This document shows, piece by piece, positions 14,479-23,093 of a stretch of DNA of 28,591 nt. Below the pieces are notes generated by a model. The model did not search any database. It had not been told where the DNA came from and saw only the letters and a list, made by a program, of their open reading frames with translations. The stretch is from the NCBI GenBank assembly GCA_015228895.1, contig JADGCR010000004.1, positions 1 to 28,591 on the forward strand, read 5' to 3'. This stretch comes from Magnetococcales bacterium. Lineage in GTDB: Bacteria; Pseudomonadota; Magnetococcia; Magnetococcales; Magnetaquicoccaceae. Made by a program: the position numbers and the translations under genes. How positions within the stretch are numbered: position 1 is the stretch's first letter; each line of letters opens with the position of its first letter.

Positions 14479-16638
14479 ATGCCCTGGTTAAAAAATGGTA
14501 TCTCCTTCCACGCCAGTCTGGTGACCATTTTTCTGTTCATCATCGGTTCCCTGGCGGGTTCCGTCACCTGGTACAACTATCAGGGCAACGCGGCGACCGC
14601 CACCGCTTCGGCGCAAATGCTCCTGCAACAGATCAACCAGAAGATCATCGAATCCTATCAACGCACCTATGATCCCATTTTTGGCCTGACGGAAATCCTG
14701 AGTACCGTGCCAGCCCTGCATGACCACCCCACCCTGGAGCATCCCCATCCCGGTCTGGACTACCTGATGCAAACCGTGCTGCAATATCCACAAATTTTCT
14801 CCCTGTATGTGGGTTACGACAACGGAGATTTCGTGCAACTGATCAATCTGGCGCGACAAGGCCCTTTCAGGCAGTCGCTCCAGGCGCCCGCCACGACTCA
14901 TTTCGGTCTCATGACCATCCTGGCGGGGGATGGGGAGCAACCCCGCAAGCAGTGGGTGTTCCTGGACCGGCGGGGCAATATGTTGACGACCACACCTCTG
15001 GAAGCGACCCCGTTCGATCCCCGGCAACGGCCCTGGTTCGTCAAGGAGAAGACGGACCAGGAACTCAAGGTATCCAACCTGTACATCTATCACAGCATCA
15101 AAAAACCGGGCATCACCATCTCCCGCCGTCTTGGCGGGGAGTTGAACAATGGCGTCTTCGGCATTGATATCACTTTGAGTCATTTTTCCGCCTTCCTGCA
15201 GCAACAACTTTTCACGCCTTCCAATCAGATCATTCTGTTCAATCGTCAGGGGGATCTGATCGTCCACCCACAGGAAAGCAAGACCATCCAGGTTGCCAGG
15301 GACGAAACCACCGGTCAGGCCACGCTGAAAACAGCCAAGGTGACCGATCTGCACGATCCGGTGCTCGATGAACTGGTGGCCCGCTTTCAACAGGGGTTGT
15401 GGAAGAACGGCACCATCTTCACCGTCAACGGTCAGGATCACATCAGCCAGATCACCCCGGTTCCGGAGCGTTATGGCCGGGAAACCATGATCGCCGTCAC
15501 GGTCCCGCTGAGCGAGTTCCTGGGACCGATCGCCCAAACCGGGATCCACAGCCTGCTCTTCTCCCTGTGCGCCCTGCTGCTGGCCCTGCCCATCATCCTG
15601 TTCATCTCCATGCGCATCGCCAGTTCCCTGCAACAGTTGGCCGCCGAAACCAGCCGCATCCAGCAGTTTCATCTGACCGGACCCGTTGCGGTTCACTCTT
15701 TCATCACCGAGATTCGCCAGCTGGCCCAATCCATCGGGGCGATGAAAAACGCCCTGAACATCTTCGGTCAGTATGTTCCCAAGGTGCTGGTCCGGCAACT
15801 CATCGCCACCGGGGAGCGGATCGGCCTCAACAGCGAACGCCGGGAAATGACCATTCTGTTCACCGATGTGGCCAACTTCACCACCCTGGCCGAGACCCTG
15901 CCGCCGGAGCAGTTGACCGCCCAGGTCTCCCTGTACCTGAAGGAGCTCACCGGCATCATTCACGCCCAGGGAGGGACCATAGACAAATATATCGGGGATG
16001 CCATCATGGCCTTCTGGAACGCCCCGGCGCGCATGGAGCAACACACCCGCCAGGCCTGTCTGGCCACCCTGACCTGCGCCGTGGCCAGCAACAGTCTCAA
16101 TCAAACCTGGAGGGCAAACAACCAACCCACCCTGTTCACCCGCTTCGGGTTGCATACCGGGGATACCATCGTCGGCAATATCGGTTCCACCGACCGCATG
16201 GACTACACCGCGATGGGCGCCACGGTCAATCTGGCCTCCCGTATCGAGGGTCTCAACAAGGTCTACGGTTCGCAAATCCTGGTGACCGAGGCCGTGGTCC
16301 AGGCGATTGGGCCGGAGTTCGTGACCCGTCCTGTGGACATCGCCATTCCCAAAGGGGCCACCAGGGCGGTGCAACTGTTCGAACTGTTAGGCATGGAGGA
16401 TGGCCCGGAGGCATTGCGGGTTTCGGAGCGGCTCCGGGAGGAGTTGCGGCTGTGGCTGCCCATCTACGGTGACTACCAGGAGCGGCAATGGCAAAAGGCG
16501 CTGCAAGGGTGTCAGGCCCTGTTGGCCCACACCCCCAACTCGCCCCTGGCCATTTTGTACCAGCAACGCTGCCAGTTCTTCATCGAATCCCCCCCCTCCG
16601 AGGATTGGAACGGCGCCAAGGTGTTCAAATTCAAATAG
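14479..16638 (+). CDS. Membrane adenylate cyclase with extracytoplasmic sensor domain
   Basis: This class III cyclase would make cAMP in the cytoplasm in response to an external signal. The 719 residues contain a transmembrane helix (about 12-32), a large extracytoplasmic double-Cache-like sensor (about 35-350), a second helix (355-378), a HAMP-like linker, and a catalytic domain (about 450-640). Metal-binding Asp463 (FTDV) and Asp507 (IGDA), adenine-selecting Lys503 and Asp575 (DYTAMG), and transition-state Asn584 and Arg588 are all present, so it should be active and prefer ATP. A C-terminal extension of about 80 residues follows. The start at 14479 begins the membrane helix region. A sigma-54 promoter lies upstream. 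No cAMP-binding effector is evident nearby; the FNR homologue is the Fe-S type. Confidence 0.93.
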   Translation: MPWLKNGISFHASLVTIFLFIIGSLAGSVTWYNYQGNAATATASAQMLLQQINQKIIESYQRTYDPIFGLTEILSTVPALHDHPTLEHPHPGLDYLMQTVLQYPQIFSLYVGYDNGDFVQLINLARQGPFRQSLQAPATTHFGLMTILAGDGEQPRKQWVFLDRRGNMLTTTPLEATPFDPRQRPWFVKEKTDQELKVSNLYIYHSIKKPGITISRRLGGELNNGVFGIDITLSHFSAFLQQQLFTPSNQIILFNRQGDLIVHPQESKTIQVARDETTGQATLKTAKVTDLHDPVLDELVARFQQGLWKNGTIFTVNGQDHISQITPVPERYGRETMIAVTVPLSEFLGPIAQTGIHSLLFSLCALLLALPIILFISMRIASSLQQLAAETSRIQQFHLTGPVAVHSFITEIRQLAQSIGAMKNALNIFGQYVPKVLVRQLIATGERIGLNSERREMTILFTDVANFTTLAETLPPEQLTAQVSLYLKELTGIIHAQGGTIDKYIGDAIMAFWNAPARMEQHTRQACLATLTCAVASNSLNQTWRANNQPTLFTRFGLHTGDTIVGNIGSTDRMDYTAMGATVNLASRIEGLNKVYGSQILVTEAVVQAIGPEFVTRPVDIAIPKGATRAVQLFELLGMEDGPEALRVSERLREELRLWLPIYGDYQERQWQKALQGCQALLAHTPNSPLAILYQQRCQFFIESPPSEDWNGAKVFKFK

Positions 16639-16708
16639 GCTTGCCGACATTAGGCATCGATGACGCTCGATTTAAGAACCAGGCATGATCATTGGGCCGG
16701 GCCATGCG

Positions 16709-19051
16709 TCACGACAGGATCTCCACTCTTCTGCCGGCGCAATCCACATGCAGACGCCGGGCGCCGGACCAGCGCCGATACAGGATCTCCCCGGCCCCGA
16801 TCACCGCCGGCAACCCCAGTTCCCCCGCCCGGATCGCCATGTGGGAGTTGACCCCGCCCCAGGCGGTGATCAAACCGGCGATGGGATAGGCGAACAACCA
16901 GTCGAATCCGGGGTCCGCGTTGGGAATGCACACCAGGGCGCCCGCCAGTTCCCCGCGGGCATCACACCCCACCACCCCCGCCGTGACCTGCTTCTGGGTG
17001 ATGAAATTGGGTTGGCTCTCCGGCCATTCGAAGGCCCACACATCTTCCGGACCGGCCAGTACCGGCGGCAGTGAGACCGCCAGGGTCTCCCGATAACGGG
17101 CGCGTCCCTGTTCGATGCTGCGCCCCAGCAGGTCTCTGGGGTCGGCGGTGGCCACATAAAGTTCCCGGAACGCGGAAATGTCGCAAAAGGCCAGTTCCTC
17201 GCGGGAAAAACCCCAACCGGCGCCACACGCGGACACCAACGCCAAAGCGTCGGAGAGATTGCGGGTGAAGTGAAACTTGGCCAACTCCCGCAACTCGATG
17301 CCCGCCTGCAGGAAATCGAACAACCCCACCGGATCGGGCTGCAAACCATGGGACGACAACAGTTTCACCATCTCCCGCATCTGGGGCAGGGTGACGGAAA
17401 AAGGCTTGAGGGGTGCGGGAGCGGCGAACCGCCGGGTCCAGTCGAAATAAAGGTCCGGCTTTTCGTCATAACGGGGGGAGAGGATGTCGTAGGTGCCAGG
17501 CCGCAAATGGCCGTAACGGGCCAGAAAGGTCGCCTTGTCCAGCATCACCCGATCCCTGGCCAGTTGCCCGCTGACCGTGGAGACCCCCGCCAGGAAGGCG
17601 TCGTAGTCGGCAGAGGAAAAAATCCCCACCGCGACCAGGGATTTGAGCATCTGCACCGCCACGAAACCGGCGCGGGCCAGGCCGGCGAAAGGCAGGGTTC
17701 CGTAACGCTTGGCGTCCTCCAGAAGCCAGTAGATGCGCTCCAGAGGATCGGCTCCGGAGGAGAGCAACTCCTCCCGTCGGGCTTGCAGGATCTCCAGTTT
17801 GGCCGCGTCCTCGCGCCACAACCCCTCCGTGGGGTGGACGATGCGATTGGTCAGACGACGCAGGCTCCCAGCGATCACCTCCCGGTCGTGGAGGGAAAAA
17901 CCCGCCTCTCCCAGCCGTTCCATGCGGGTTGGCAGGTCCAGGGTATAGCAGGAATAGACGATCTCGAACTCCACCTTGTCGTGCAGGGTCGGCTCGGCCA
18001 ACAGACGATCGATGTAGTGGTCCACCAGACGACCGGCCAAACCCTCGTCCAGATCCGCCGGAATGAAGGAGTTGAAGGAGAGACGCACATCGATGTAGGG
18101 CAGACCGAAAAAATTGGGCATCAAGGGAAAACTGCGTAAATTTCGATACCCGTAGTTGTGACGCTGATAGGCCCAGATGGCGTCCGTCACCAGTTCCCGG
18201 TAGAGGGACAAGGCCAGGGGCTTGGGACGCACCCCGATGATTTCCGCCGGATTCCAGTCCGGCATCACCCCATAGACCGTCCTCCGGCCAATCAGGAACG
18301 GATGGGGCGCCATGCCACGGGCCACTTTCTCCTCGATCCGCCGCAACCGCATCGCCTGAAGCGCGTCGCTTTCCGGTTCGCGGGTCAAAACCAGAGGCCG
18401 GGCCTGCAACAGCCACAAGATTTCCTGCCCGCCGTCGCTGGTGAGGGCGAACTCGCAATCCACCGGCACGCCGCCGAACAGGGCCAACAACTTCTCCAGC
18501 AGCCGCACCACCCCCGCCAGCGCGGGGGGGGGTGGCAGGGGGGAACGGGCGGCCTGTTGCCAGGTGCGTCCCCCGGCCCCCCCGGTGATGGCCGCGGTAT
18601 CCCCCCCTTCCGACCAGTTCACCACCCGATAGGGGGCGCAGGTATTGGGGTCGTGGGAGAAGGCCACCCCGGAACGCACCACTCCCCGCAGCATGGGTTG
18701 CACGAGAATTTCATCTTCCGGTTCCAAAGCGCCATACGAGGCGATCACCGCCTCGATGGCCTGCTCCACTCCTTCCGGCAGGACGTGGGCCACGGAGAGA
18801 TAAGCCCCGGCCTGGGAGGCCGTCACCCCATCCTCCCGGCGACAACTGGAACGGATGATCCAGGGAGCCGCTCCAATGGCCGGCGTCACCGCTTCCAGGC
18901 AGACCCGCCGGTCCTCCTGCCACTGTCTGACGGTGAAGTACAGCAGCGGGGCGACCCGCGCCACCCCATCCAGCCGGGTTTGCAGATACTCCAGCGTGCC
19001 GGCCTTGGTGGAGAACGACGCGGGCCGCAGGTGGTGAGGATCGCCGTTCAT
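16709..19051 (-). CDS. PEP-synthase/dikinase-like phosphotransferase of unknown substrate
   Basis: The domain order resembles rifampin phosphotransferase-type dikinases, which use a swivelling histidine to move the ATP beta-phosphate to a small molecule. An N-terminal PPDK-type ATP-grasp domain (about 1-222) has RSSC (67-70), a DEILVQPM segment and the closing QARPL. A long helical middle region (about 230-690) resembles nothing I can name and would hold the acceptor site. A C-terminal mobile domain contains GGVNSHMAIR with the phospho-carrier His737, then LGLPAVIG. The PEP-binding TIM barrel of true PEP synthase is absent. The 780 residues are close to the length of that class. Its ATG overlaps the stop of the sulfotransferase gene (ATGA), so the two are translationally coupled. 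The substrate is unknown. Confidence 0.85.
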   Translation of the reverse strand: MNGDPHHLRPASFSTKAGTLEYLQTRLDGVARVAPLLYFTVRQWQEDRRVCLEAVTPAIGAAPWIIRSSCRREDGVTASQAGAYLSVAHVLPEGVEQAIEAVIASYGALEPEDEILVQPMLRGVVRSGVAFSHDPNTCAPYRVVNWSEGGDTAAITGGAGGRTWQQAARSPLPPPPALAGVVRLLEKLLALFGGVPVDCEFALTSDGGQEILWLLQARPLVLTREPESDALQAMRLRRIEEKVARGMAPHPFLIGRRTVYGVMPDWNPAEIIGVRPKPLALSLYRELVTDAIWAYQRHNYGYRNLRSFPLMPNFFGLPYIDVRLSFNSFIPADLDEGLAGRLVDHYIDRLLAEPTLHDKVEFEIVYSCYTLDLPTRMERLGEAGFSLHDREVIAGSLRRLTNRIVHPTEGLWREDAAKLEILQARREELLSSGADPLERIYWLLEDAKRYGTLPFAGLARAGFVAVQMLKSLVAVGIFSSADYDAFLAGVSTVSGQLARDRVMLDKATFLARYGHLRPGTYDILSPRYDEKPDLYFDWTRRFAAPAPLKPFSVTLPQMREMVKLLSSHGLQPDPVGLFDFLQAGIELRELAKFHFTRNLSDALALVSACGAGWGFSREELAFCDISAFRELYVATADPRDLLGRSIEQGRARYRETLAVSLPPVLAGPEDVWAFEWPESQPNFITQKQVTAGVVGCDARGELAGALVCIPNADPGFDWLFAYPIAGLITAWGGVNSHMAIRAGELGLPAVIGAGEILYRRWSGARRLHVDCAGRRVEILS

Positions 19052-20814
19052 GCCAGATTTTTGCTTTGCAACCAGAGCATCACTTCATGATCGGGTTGAA
19101 TGGTTTGCAACATGCGTCTCGCGGTGCTGAAGGTGCGTTGATCACTGGTTTGATATGCCGCCAACGCCAGGAACGCCCAGGCTTGCGCCTGACTCGCATC
19201 GGTGGTCACCGCGCTGCGCAGCAACGCCTTGCCCTCCTCCAATCGATTGGTTCGCATACAGATATCCCCGCCAAGATAGACCAGACTGTTATAGAAACGT
19301 CCTTTGCTTTTTTCGATGGAGTGGCGAAAATCCTCCTCCGCCCCAGCCAGATCACGCTCCTGCAAGCGGATGAAGCCCCGATCCGCGTGGATTTCCGGGG
19401 AGTCCGGGAGCAGGCTCATCCCCTTTTCCACGACCTCCCTGGCCTCTTGCATCCTGTTCCGGGCCATCAGGACCAGACTGAGTTTGGTGTAGACCTGGGG
19501 CAGTCGGGGAAATTGTTGCAGGGCGATGGTCAACTGCCGCTCGGCTTCCACCAGGTCCCGCTGCCCGGAGGAGAGGTTGACCCCACTGACAATCCGGTTG
19601 CCGACGATATTCTGGGCCTGCTGGAAACCGGGCTGGGGAGCGGCTTCCAGCAAGGGGATCTCGTTGGCGTAAAGGGAGAACTGATCCCGCCACGCATCCA
19701 GGATGATGCCGCGAAACATCCACCACTCCTCGAAGGCGCCGGTATCCGAACTGCACCAGACGAGACGCTCCAGTCTGAAGGAGAAGAACATCAGCACGAA
19801 AGCCACATGCCGGAGCCAGTTCCAGGTGGACCAGAAGGGGGTTGGATAGCCCCAGTGACGCCGTTTTTTCGCCAGCAGGAGATCGAAGCGGAATTGGTCG
19901 AACCGGGTGAAGTATCGGGACCGTTTCTGTTTCAGGTGTTCCTTCTCGAACCCTTTCAGGCGTTTGCCCTCGGAGCCGGAAAACCAGTACTGCTCCCCGT
20001 TGACGGTACTGTGCAGCAGGGAGTCATGCCATTCGATCCCGATCCACCGACAGATACGCTCCATGCTGCCCCTGGGATCCTCTTTCAGATCTTCCAGGCG
20101 GACGGCGCGGGAGCGGACCTGATAGGAAGGGATGATGGCCCGGCCCCCCGCCAGGATCCCTTGCACCACCCAGGCGCACGACTTGAACGACATGGCGCGG
20201 GGATTCTGTTCGTAGTAGACACGAAAATGAGAGTTCATGCTTTGCAGCGGCTCCCGGATCATGTGCAGAAAGAGGGTGTCCGGAAAATCCTCGATCATCG
20301 CGGAGGTGCGCGCGTCCTTGGGATTGTGCAGTTGATAGACGATGAGGGGATTGGGGATCAGGGGGCGTCCCAGGGCGAGATGGAAGGCCATGTGGACGGC
20401 CTGAAAGAGCTTGCGGCGCGTCAAATTCTCGACAGTATCCAGGATCGCGTGGAGGGCGTCGAGAAACAGGATCGGATCGACTCCCACCTTCTGGTCCTCG
20501 TTGGCCCCCATCTTGTCCAGATGGCCGCTCGCATCCGCCTGACACTGATTCCTGCCATCGAAGATGAAGGCGTAGTATTGGCAGAAGGCAATGATCAGTT
20601 TATCCCGGTCCAGTTCCTGATGGGCGTTCCAGAATTCGTGGAAAAAGGTATACAGATTGCCGAAAATGGTCATCACGCGGGGATGGCTGTCCAGAAGACT
20701 CTGCAAGAAATAGGAGCCGCTGCGGCCATAGAAACAGACGGCCACCACCTTTTCCGGCCAGGCCGCTGCCAGGGTTTCCGGTTCCCACAGGGGTTGCTGC
20801 GTGTTGTCGATCAT
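19048..20814 (-). CDS. Sulfotransferase with C-terminal tetratricopeptide repeats
   Basis: The N-terminal half (about 20-300) looks like a PAPS-dependent sulfotransferase. The 5'-phosphosulfate loop CFYGRSGSYFLQ (27-38) matches the family pattern RSG-[S/T], and MIREPLQSMNS (185-195) matches the 3'-phosphate site. The C-terminal part (about 400-588) contains several helix pairs of TPR type, for example around PEIHADRGFIRLQERDLAGA. A central basic and aromatic region (about 290-360) includes a hydrophobic stretch near FVLMFFSFRL. In many bacterial sulfotransferase-TPR proteins the repeats come first; here the order is reversed. AAGGA lies 8 nt before the start. The acceptor, perhaps a glycan or lipid, is unknown. 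It is coupled to the dikinase-like gene by a 4-base overlap. Confidence 0.85.
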   Translation of the reverse strand: MIDNTQQPLWEPETLAAAWPEKVVAVCFYGRSGSYFLQSLLDSHPRVMTIFGNLYTFFHEFWNAHQELDRDKLIIAFCQYYAFIFDGRNQCQADASGHLDKMGANEDQKVGVDPILFLDALHAILDTVENLTRRKLFQAVHMAFHLALGRPLIPNPLIVYQLHNPKDARTSAMIEDFPDTLFLHMIREPLQSMNSHFRVYYEQNPRAMSFKSCAWVVQGILAGGRAIIPSYQVRSRAVRLEDLKEDPRGSMERICRWIGIEWHDSLLHSTVNGEQYWFSGSEGKRLKGFEKEHLKQKRSRYFTRFDQFRFDLLLAKKRRHWGYPTPFWSTWNWLRHVAFVLMFFSFRLERLVWCSSDTGAFEEWWMFRGIILDAWRDQFSLYANEIPLLEAAPQPGFQQAQNIVGNRIVSGVNLSSGQRDLVEAERQLTIALQQFPRLPQVYTKLSLVLMARNRMQEAREVVEKGMSLLPDSPEIHADRGFIRLQERDLAGAEEDFRHSIEKSKGRFYNSLVYLGGDICMRTNRLEEGKALLRSAVTTDASQAQAWAFLALAAYQTSDQRTFSTARRMLQTIQPDHEVMLWLQSKNLA

Positions 20815-20848
20815 CCGAAGATTCCTTGCATGTTTTTGTCAGCGGTTC

Positions 20849-20862
20849 TTTGCTGTAGCAAA
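20849..20862. promoter_or_regulatory. Palindrome upstream of the sulfotransferase gene
   Basis: TTTGCT-GT-AGCAAA is a perfect 6+6 bp inverted repeat located 35 nt before the sulfotransferase start codon, in the 148-bp gap after the sigma-54 activator gene. It may be an operator. No good sigma-54 or sigma-70 promoter was found in the same gap. Confidence 0.35.
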
Positions 20863-20962
20863 AATCAAGCAAATTTGTACACCGGCGGGGAAAAAAGAGC
20901 GTGCCGTCGCGGAAGGGATCCTGGCATCATTGGGGAGGCATGGGTCGCCCCGCCTGGACGGG

Positions 20963-21916
20963 TCAACGCAAAGCGTGTTTTTTCATGCGGTAAAGGAGGG
21001 TGTCCCGGCTTAAATCCAACAATCTGGCGGCATGGGTGCGGTTGCCGCGGGTGCGGTCCAGGGCGGCCAGGATCATGTCCCGTTCCAACTGGTCCAAACT
21101 CAGTCCGCCACTGGGGAGAGAGAGCGTCCCGGAGACGGGAGGGAGGTGGGGGGCGAGCTGGGAGTGGATGAACTCCACGCCGATCTCCTGCCCGGCATGG
21201 AAAATCACCCCCCGCTCACAGAGGTTGCGCAACTCGCGGATGTTGCCCGGCCAGGCATGACGACGCATCAACTCCAGCGCGGGACGGGAGAAGACCGGCA
21301 GGGACACCGAATGGCGGGTGGCGAAAAAACGCAAAAAGGCCGTTGCCAACGGTTCCAGATCCCCGCCACGCTCCCGCAAGGGAGGCAGGATCAATGGCAC
21401 GACCTGCAAACGGTAGAACAGATCCTGGCGAAATTGACCACTGGCCACCAGGGTGGACAGATCCCGATTGGTGGCGGCCACCACCCGCACATCCACGCGC
21501 CGGGGCAGTTCCGAGCCCAGGGACTGGCACTCCCCGTTTTCCAGGAAACGCAACATTTTCGCCTGCACGGACCAGGGCATGTCCCCCACTTCATCCAGAA
21601 ACAAGGTTCCGCCGTGGGCCGCCGGAATGCGACCAGTCCGCTCGCTCACCGCGCCGGTGAAGGCTCCCTTGCTGTGACCGAACAGTTCACTTTCCACCAG
21701 GGTTTCCGACAAGGCGGCGCAATTGACCGGCACGAAAGGCGCCTTGCAGCGGGGCGAGGCCGCGTGAATGCCACGGGCCAGCAACTCCTTGCCCACCCCG
21801 GATTCTCCCTGGATCAAGACCGTGGCTCCGGTGACCGCCACCAGTCGCGCGGCCCGCAAGACCGCGGCGAACGCGGGGGATGAACCCATCATTTCAGGTT
21901 GGACCGCTTGTTTCAT
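20963..21916 (-). CDS. Sigma-54-dependent transcriptional activator without sensory domain
   Basis: This bacterial enhancer-binding protein uses ATP to open sigma-54 promoters. The 317 residues contain an AAA+ domain with Walker A GESGVGKE (37-44), the sigma-54 contact loop GAFTGA (84-89), Walker B TLFLDE (104-109) and a WPGNIREL segment. A C-terminal Fis-type helix-turn-helix (about 280-317) follows. There is no N-terminal receiver, GAF or PAS domain; in this it resembles PspF, which is controlled by partner proteins. The ATG at 21916 overlaps the stop of the upstream membrane-protein gene (ATGA), so the two are coupled; the frame is open five codons further to a TTG. Likely targets include the sigma-54 promoters at 11094 and 14396, which is inference. 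Confidence 0.94.
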   Translation of the reverse strand: MKQAVQPEMMGSSPAFAAVLRAARLVAVTGATVLIQGESGVGKELLARGIHAASPRCKAPFVPVNCAALSETLVESELFGHSKGAFTGAVSERTGRIPAAHGGTLFLDEVGDMPWSVQAKMLRFLENGECQSLGSELPRRVDVRVVAATNRDLSTLVASGQFRQDLFYRLQVVPLILPPLRERGGDLEPLATAFLRFFATRHSVSLPVFSRPALELMRRHAWPGNIRELRNLCERGVIFHAGQEIGVEFIHSQLAPHLPPVSGTLSLPSGGLSLDQLERDMILAALDRTRGNRTHAARLLDLSRDTLLYRMKKHALR

Positions 21917-22707
21917 GGAGGCAGCAGACAATTGACAGGGTTGTTGACAGGATGCAAATGGGAATTATGCATCGTCCAGCCCAACAAGATCAAGTTCAAA
22001 ACACCCATGCTCAACAGAATCCACGCGCTCATCCGCCCCAACCAGGTCAGTCCCCCAAACCGCACCAGATACCCGCCCAACCACCCCGCCGACACCATGA
22101 CCGGCAGGGTTCCCACGCCGAACAACAACATCACCGCCGCGCCGGACCAGACCGAGCAGGAGGTGCCGCTCCACAACAAGGCTCCATACACCAGCGAACA
22201 GGGAAACCATCCCCACACCAGGCCGAACAAAAACGCCTGCCACACCGTTCCGGGGGCCATGAGACGACGGGCCAGGGGTTCCAGACCCTGCCACAGACGA
22301 CTTCCCAGCCACTCGATCCGGCGCATCTCCGGGAAACGCCCGATCAAAAACAACCCGTTGCCCACCAGGATCAATCCGGCCAACCCCTGCAACAGAGCAT
22401 GACCATAACCTGGAGAGAGGGTGGCGAACAGGGTGCCGCCGAACAACGCCACCAATCCCCCGGCCAGGGTGTAACTCACCAGCCGACCCAGATTGGCCGC
22501 CCACAGAAAACGCCAGGTCTCGTGATTCCCGGATGATGACACATGATAGGTCATCGCCCCGACGATGCCGCCGCACATCCCCAGACAGTGCAACAGGCTG
22601 GACCAGGCCAACAGCAAAGGAATCAACAGGGAGAAACTTTCCACCGGCGGGGACGCGACCAGGCGCGGATCTAACGATCCCGCCCGGCATCCTCTTTCGC
22701 GCGGCAT
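21913..22707 (-). CDS. TauE/SafE or DsbD-like membrane protein with HCxGMCGG motif
   Basis: This polytopic membrane protein belongs to the sulfite-exporter TauE/SafE or cytochrome-biogenesis (DsbD-like) transmembrane group. The first helix carries HCLGMCGG (His40, Cys41, Cys45), and a later helix carries WGWFPCSLVYGAL. About six hydrophobic segments are visible. Relatives with this motif are often found beside cbb3-oxidase assembly genes and are thought to handle copper or thiols. The start is uncertain: the ATG at 22707 overlaps the upstream small gene by 37 nt and gives a polar 24-residue leader, while a GTG at 22644 would begin just before the first helix. Its stop overlaps the start of the sigma-54 activator gene. 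Confidence 0.82.
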   Translation of the reverse strand: MPRERGCRAGSLDPRLVASPPVESFSLLIPLLLAWSSLLHCLGMCGGIVGAMTYHVSSSGNHETWRFLWAANLGRLVSYTLAGGLVALFGGTLFATLSPGYGHALLQGLAGLILVGNGLFLIGRFPEMRRIEWLGSRLWQGLEPLARRLMAPGTVWQAFLFGLVWGWFPCSLVYGALLWSGTSCSVWSGAAVMLLFGVGTLPVMVSAGWLGGYLVRFGGLTWLGRMSAWILLSMGVLNLILLGWTMHNSHLHPVNNPVNCLLPP

Positions 22708-22781
22708 TGCCACAACCAGTAGCCACCAAGAACGGTCAAGCTCACGTTGACGATGATGCCCACAATCCAGAATGTACTCAT
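22671..22781 (-). CDS. 36-residue single-pass membrane peptide
   Basis: The small ORF encodes a peptide with one transmembrane helix (residues about 4-26, FWIVGIIVNVSLTVLGGYWLW) and a charged tail. A good ribosome site (GAGG, 7 nt before ATG) supports translation. Its place directly before a TauE/SafE-like gene recalls the tiny CcoS/CcoQ-type proteins of cbb3-oxidase clusters, but the sequence is too short to assign. It is probably the first gene of a minus-strand unit with the membrane protein and the sigma-54 activator. Confidence 0.65.
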   Translation of the reverse strand: MSTFWIVGIIVNVSLTVLGGYWLWQCRAKEDAGRDR

Positions 22782-23093
22782 GATCTGCCCTCGAAAGCGA
22801 TCCGAATGCCGCAGGCGCGCGACCCGCACAAGACAAGGAGGATACAACACCCGCCACACACAATTAAACAAAAAAAGCTTTCCTGCCAGTACGCGCGATG
22901 CGGATCTCCGGATAACCGGTCAACCTCCGGACCACCGGGCACCGTGCGGGTTCCTGACCCACCCACCCGCCAGTCGGAACTCTCCCGGAACCCTGGCAAA
23001 AAATCAGGTTCCCTTTCCCGGTCAAACCGGATATCCTGATGAATCATCAGACACACCTCATTGCCCATGATCCTTACTTACTTGAATCGAGCC
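22782..23093. other. 312-bp divergent intergenic region
   Basis: This region separates the minus-strand unit (small membrane peptide, TauE-like, activator) from the plus-strand MoxR operon and must hold both promoters. I saw no gene, no convincing -35/-10 pair and no good sigma-54 element. The one clear structure is the palindrome at 23036-23050. Confidence 0.5.
23036..23050. promoter_or_regulatory. Palindrome upstream of moxR
   Basis: CTGATGA-A-TCATCAG is a perfect 7+7 bp inverted repeat with a single central base, 43 nt before the chosen moxR start. Its size and place suit an operator for a dimeric regulator, but none is identified. Confidence 0.35.

Noticed and set aside
16639..16708. Possible terminator between the adenylate cyclase and dikinase-like genes
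   Set aside because: No stem with a following T-run on either strand; only short GC-rich symmetry was found.
20873..20895. Possible sigma-54 promoter before the sulfotransferase gene (minus strand CCGGTGTACAAATTTGCT)
   Set aside because: GG and GC are 11 nt apart instead of 10, which sigma-54 does not normally tolerate.
19066..21171. 701-codon plus-strand open frame over the sulfotransferase and activator genes
   Set aside because: It is antisense to two genes with intact catalytic motifs and itself shows only low-complexity Gly/Arg/Gln sequence.
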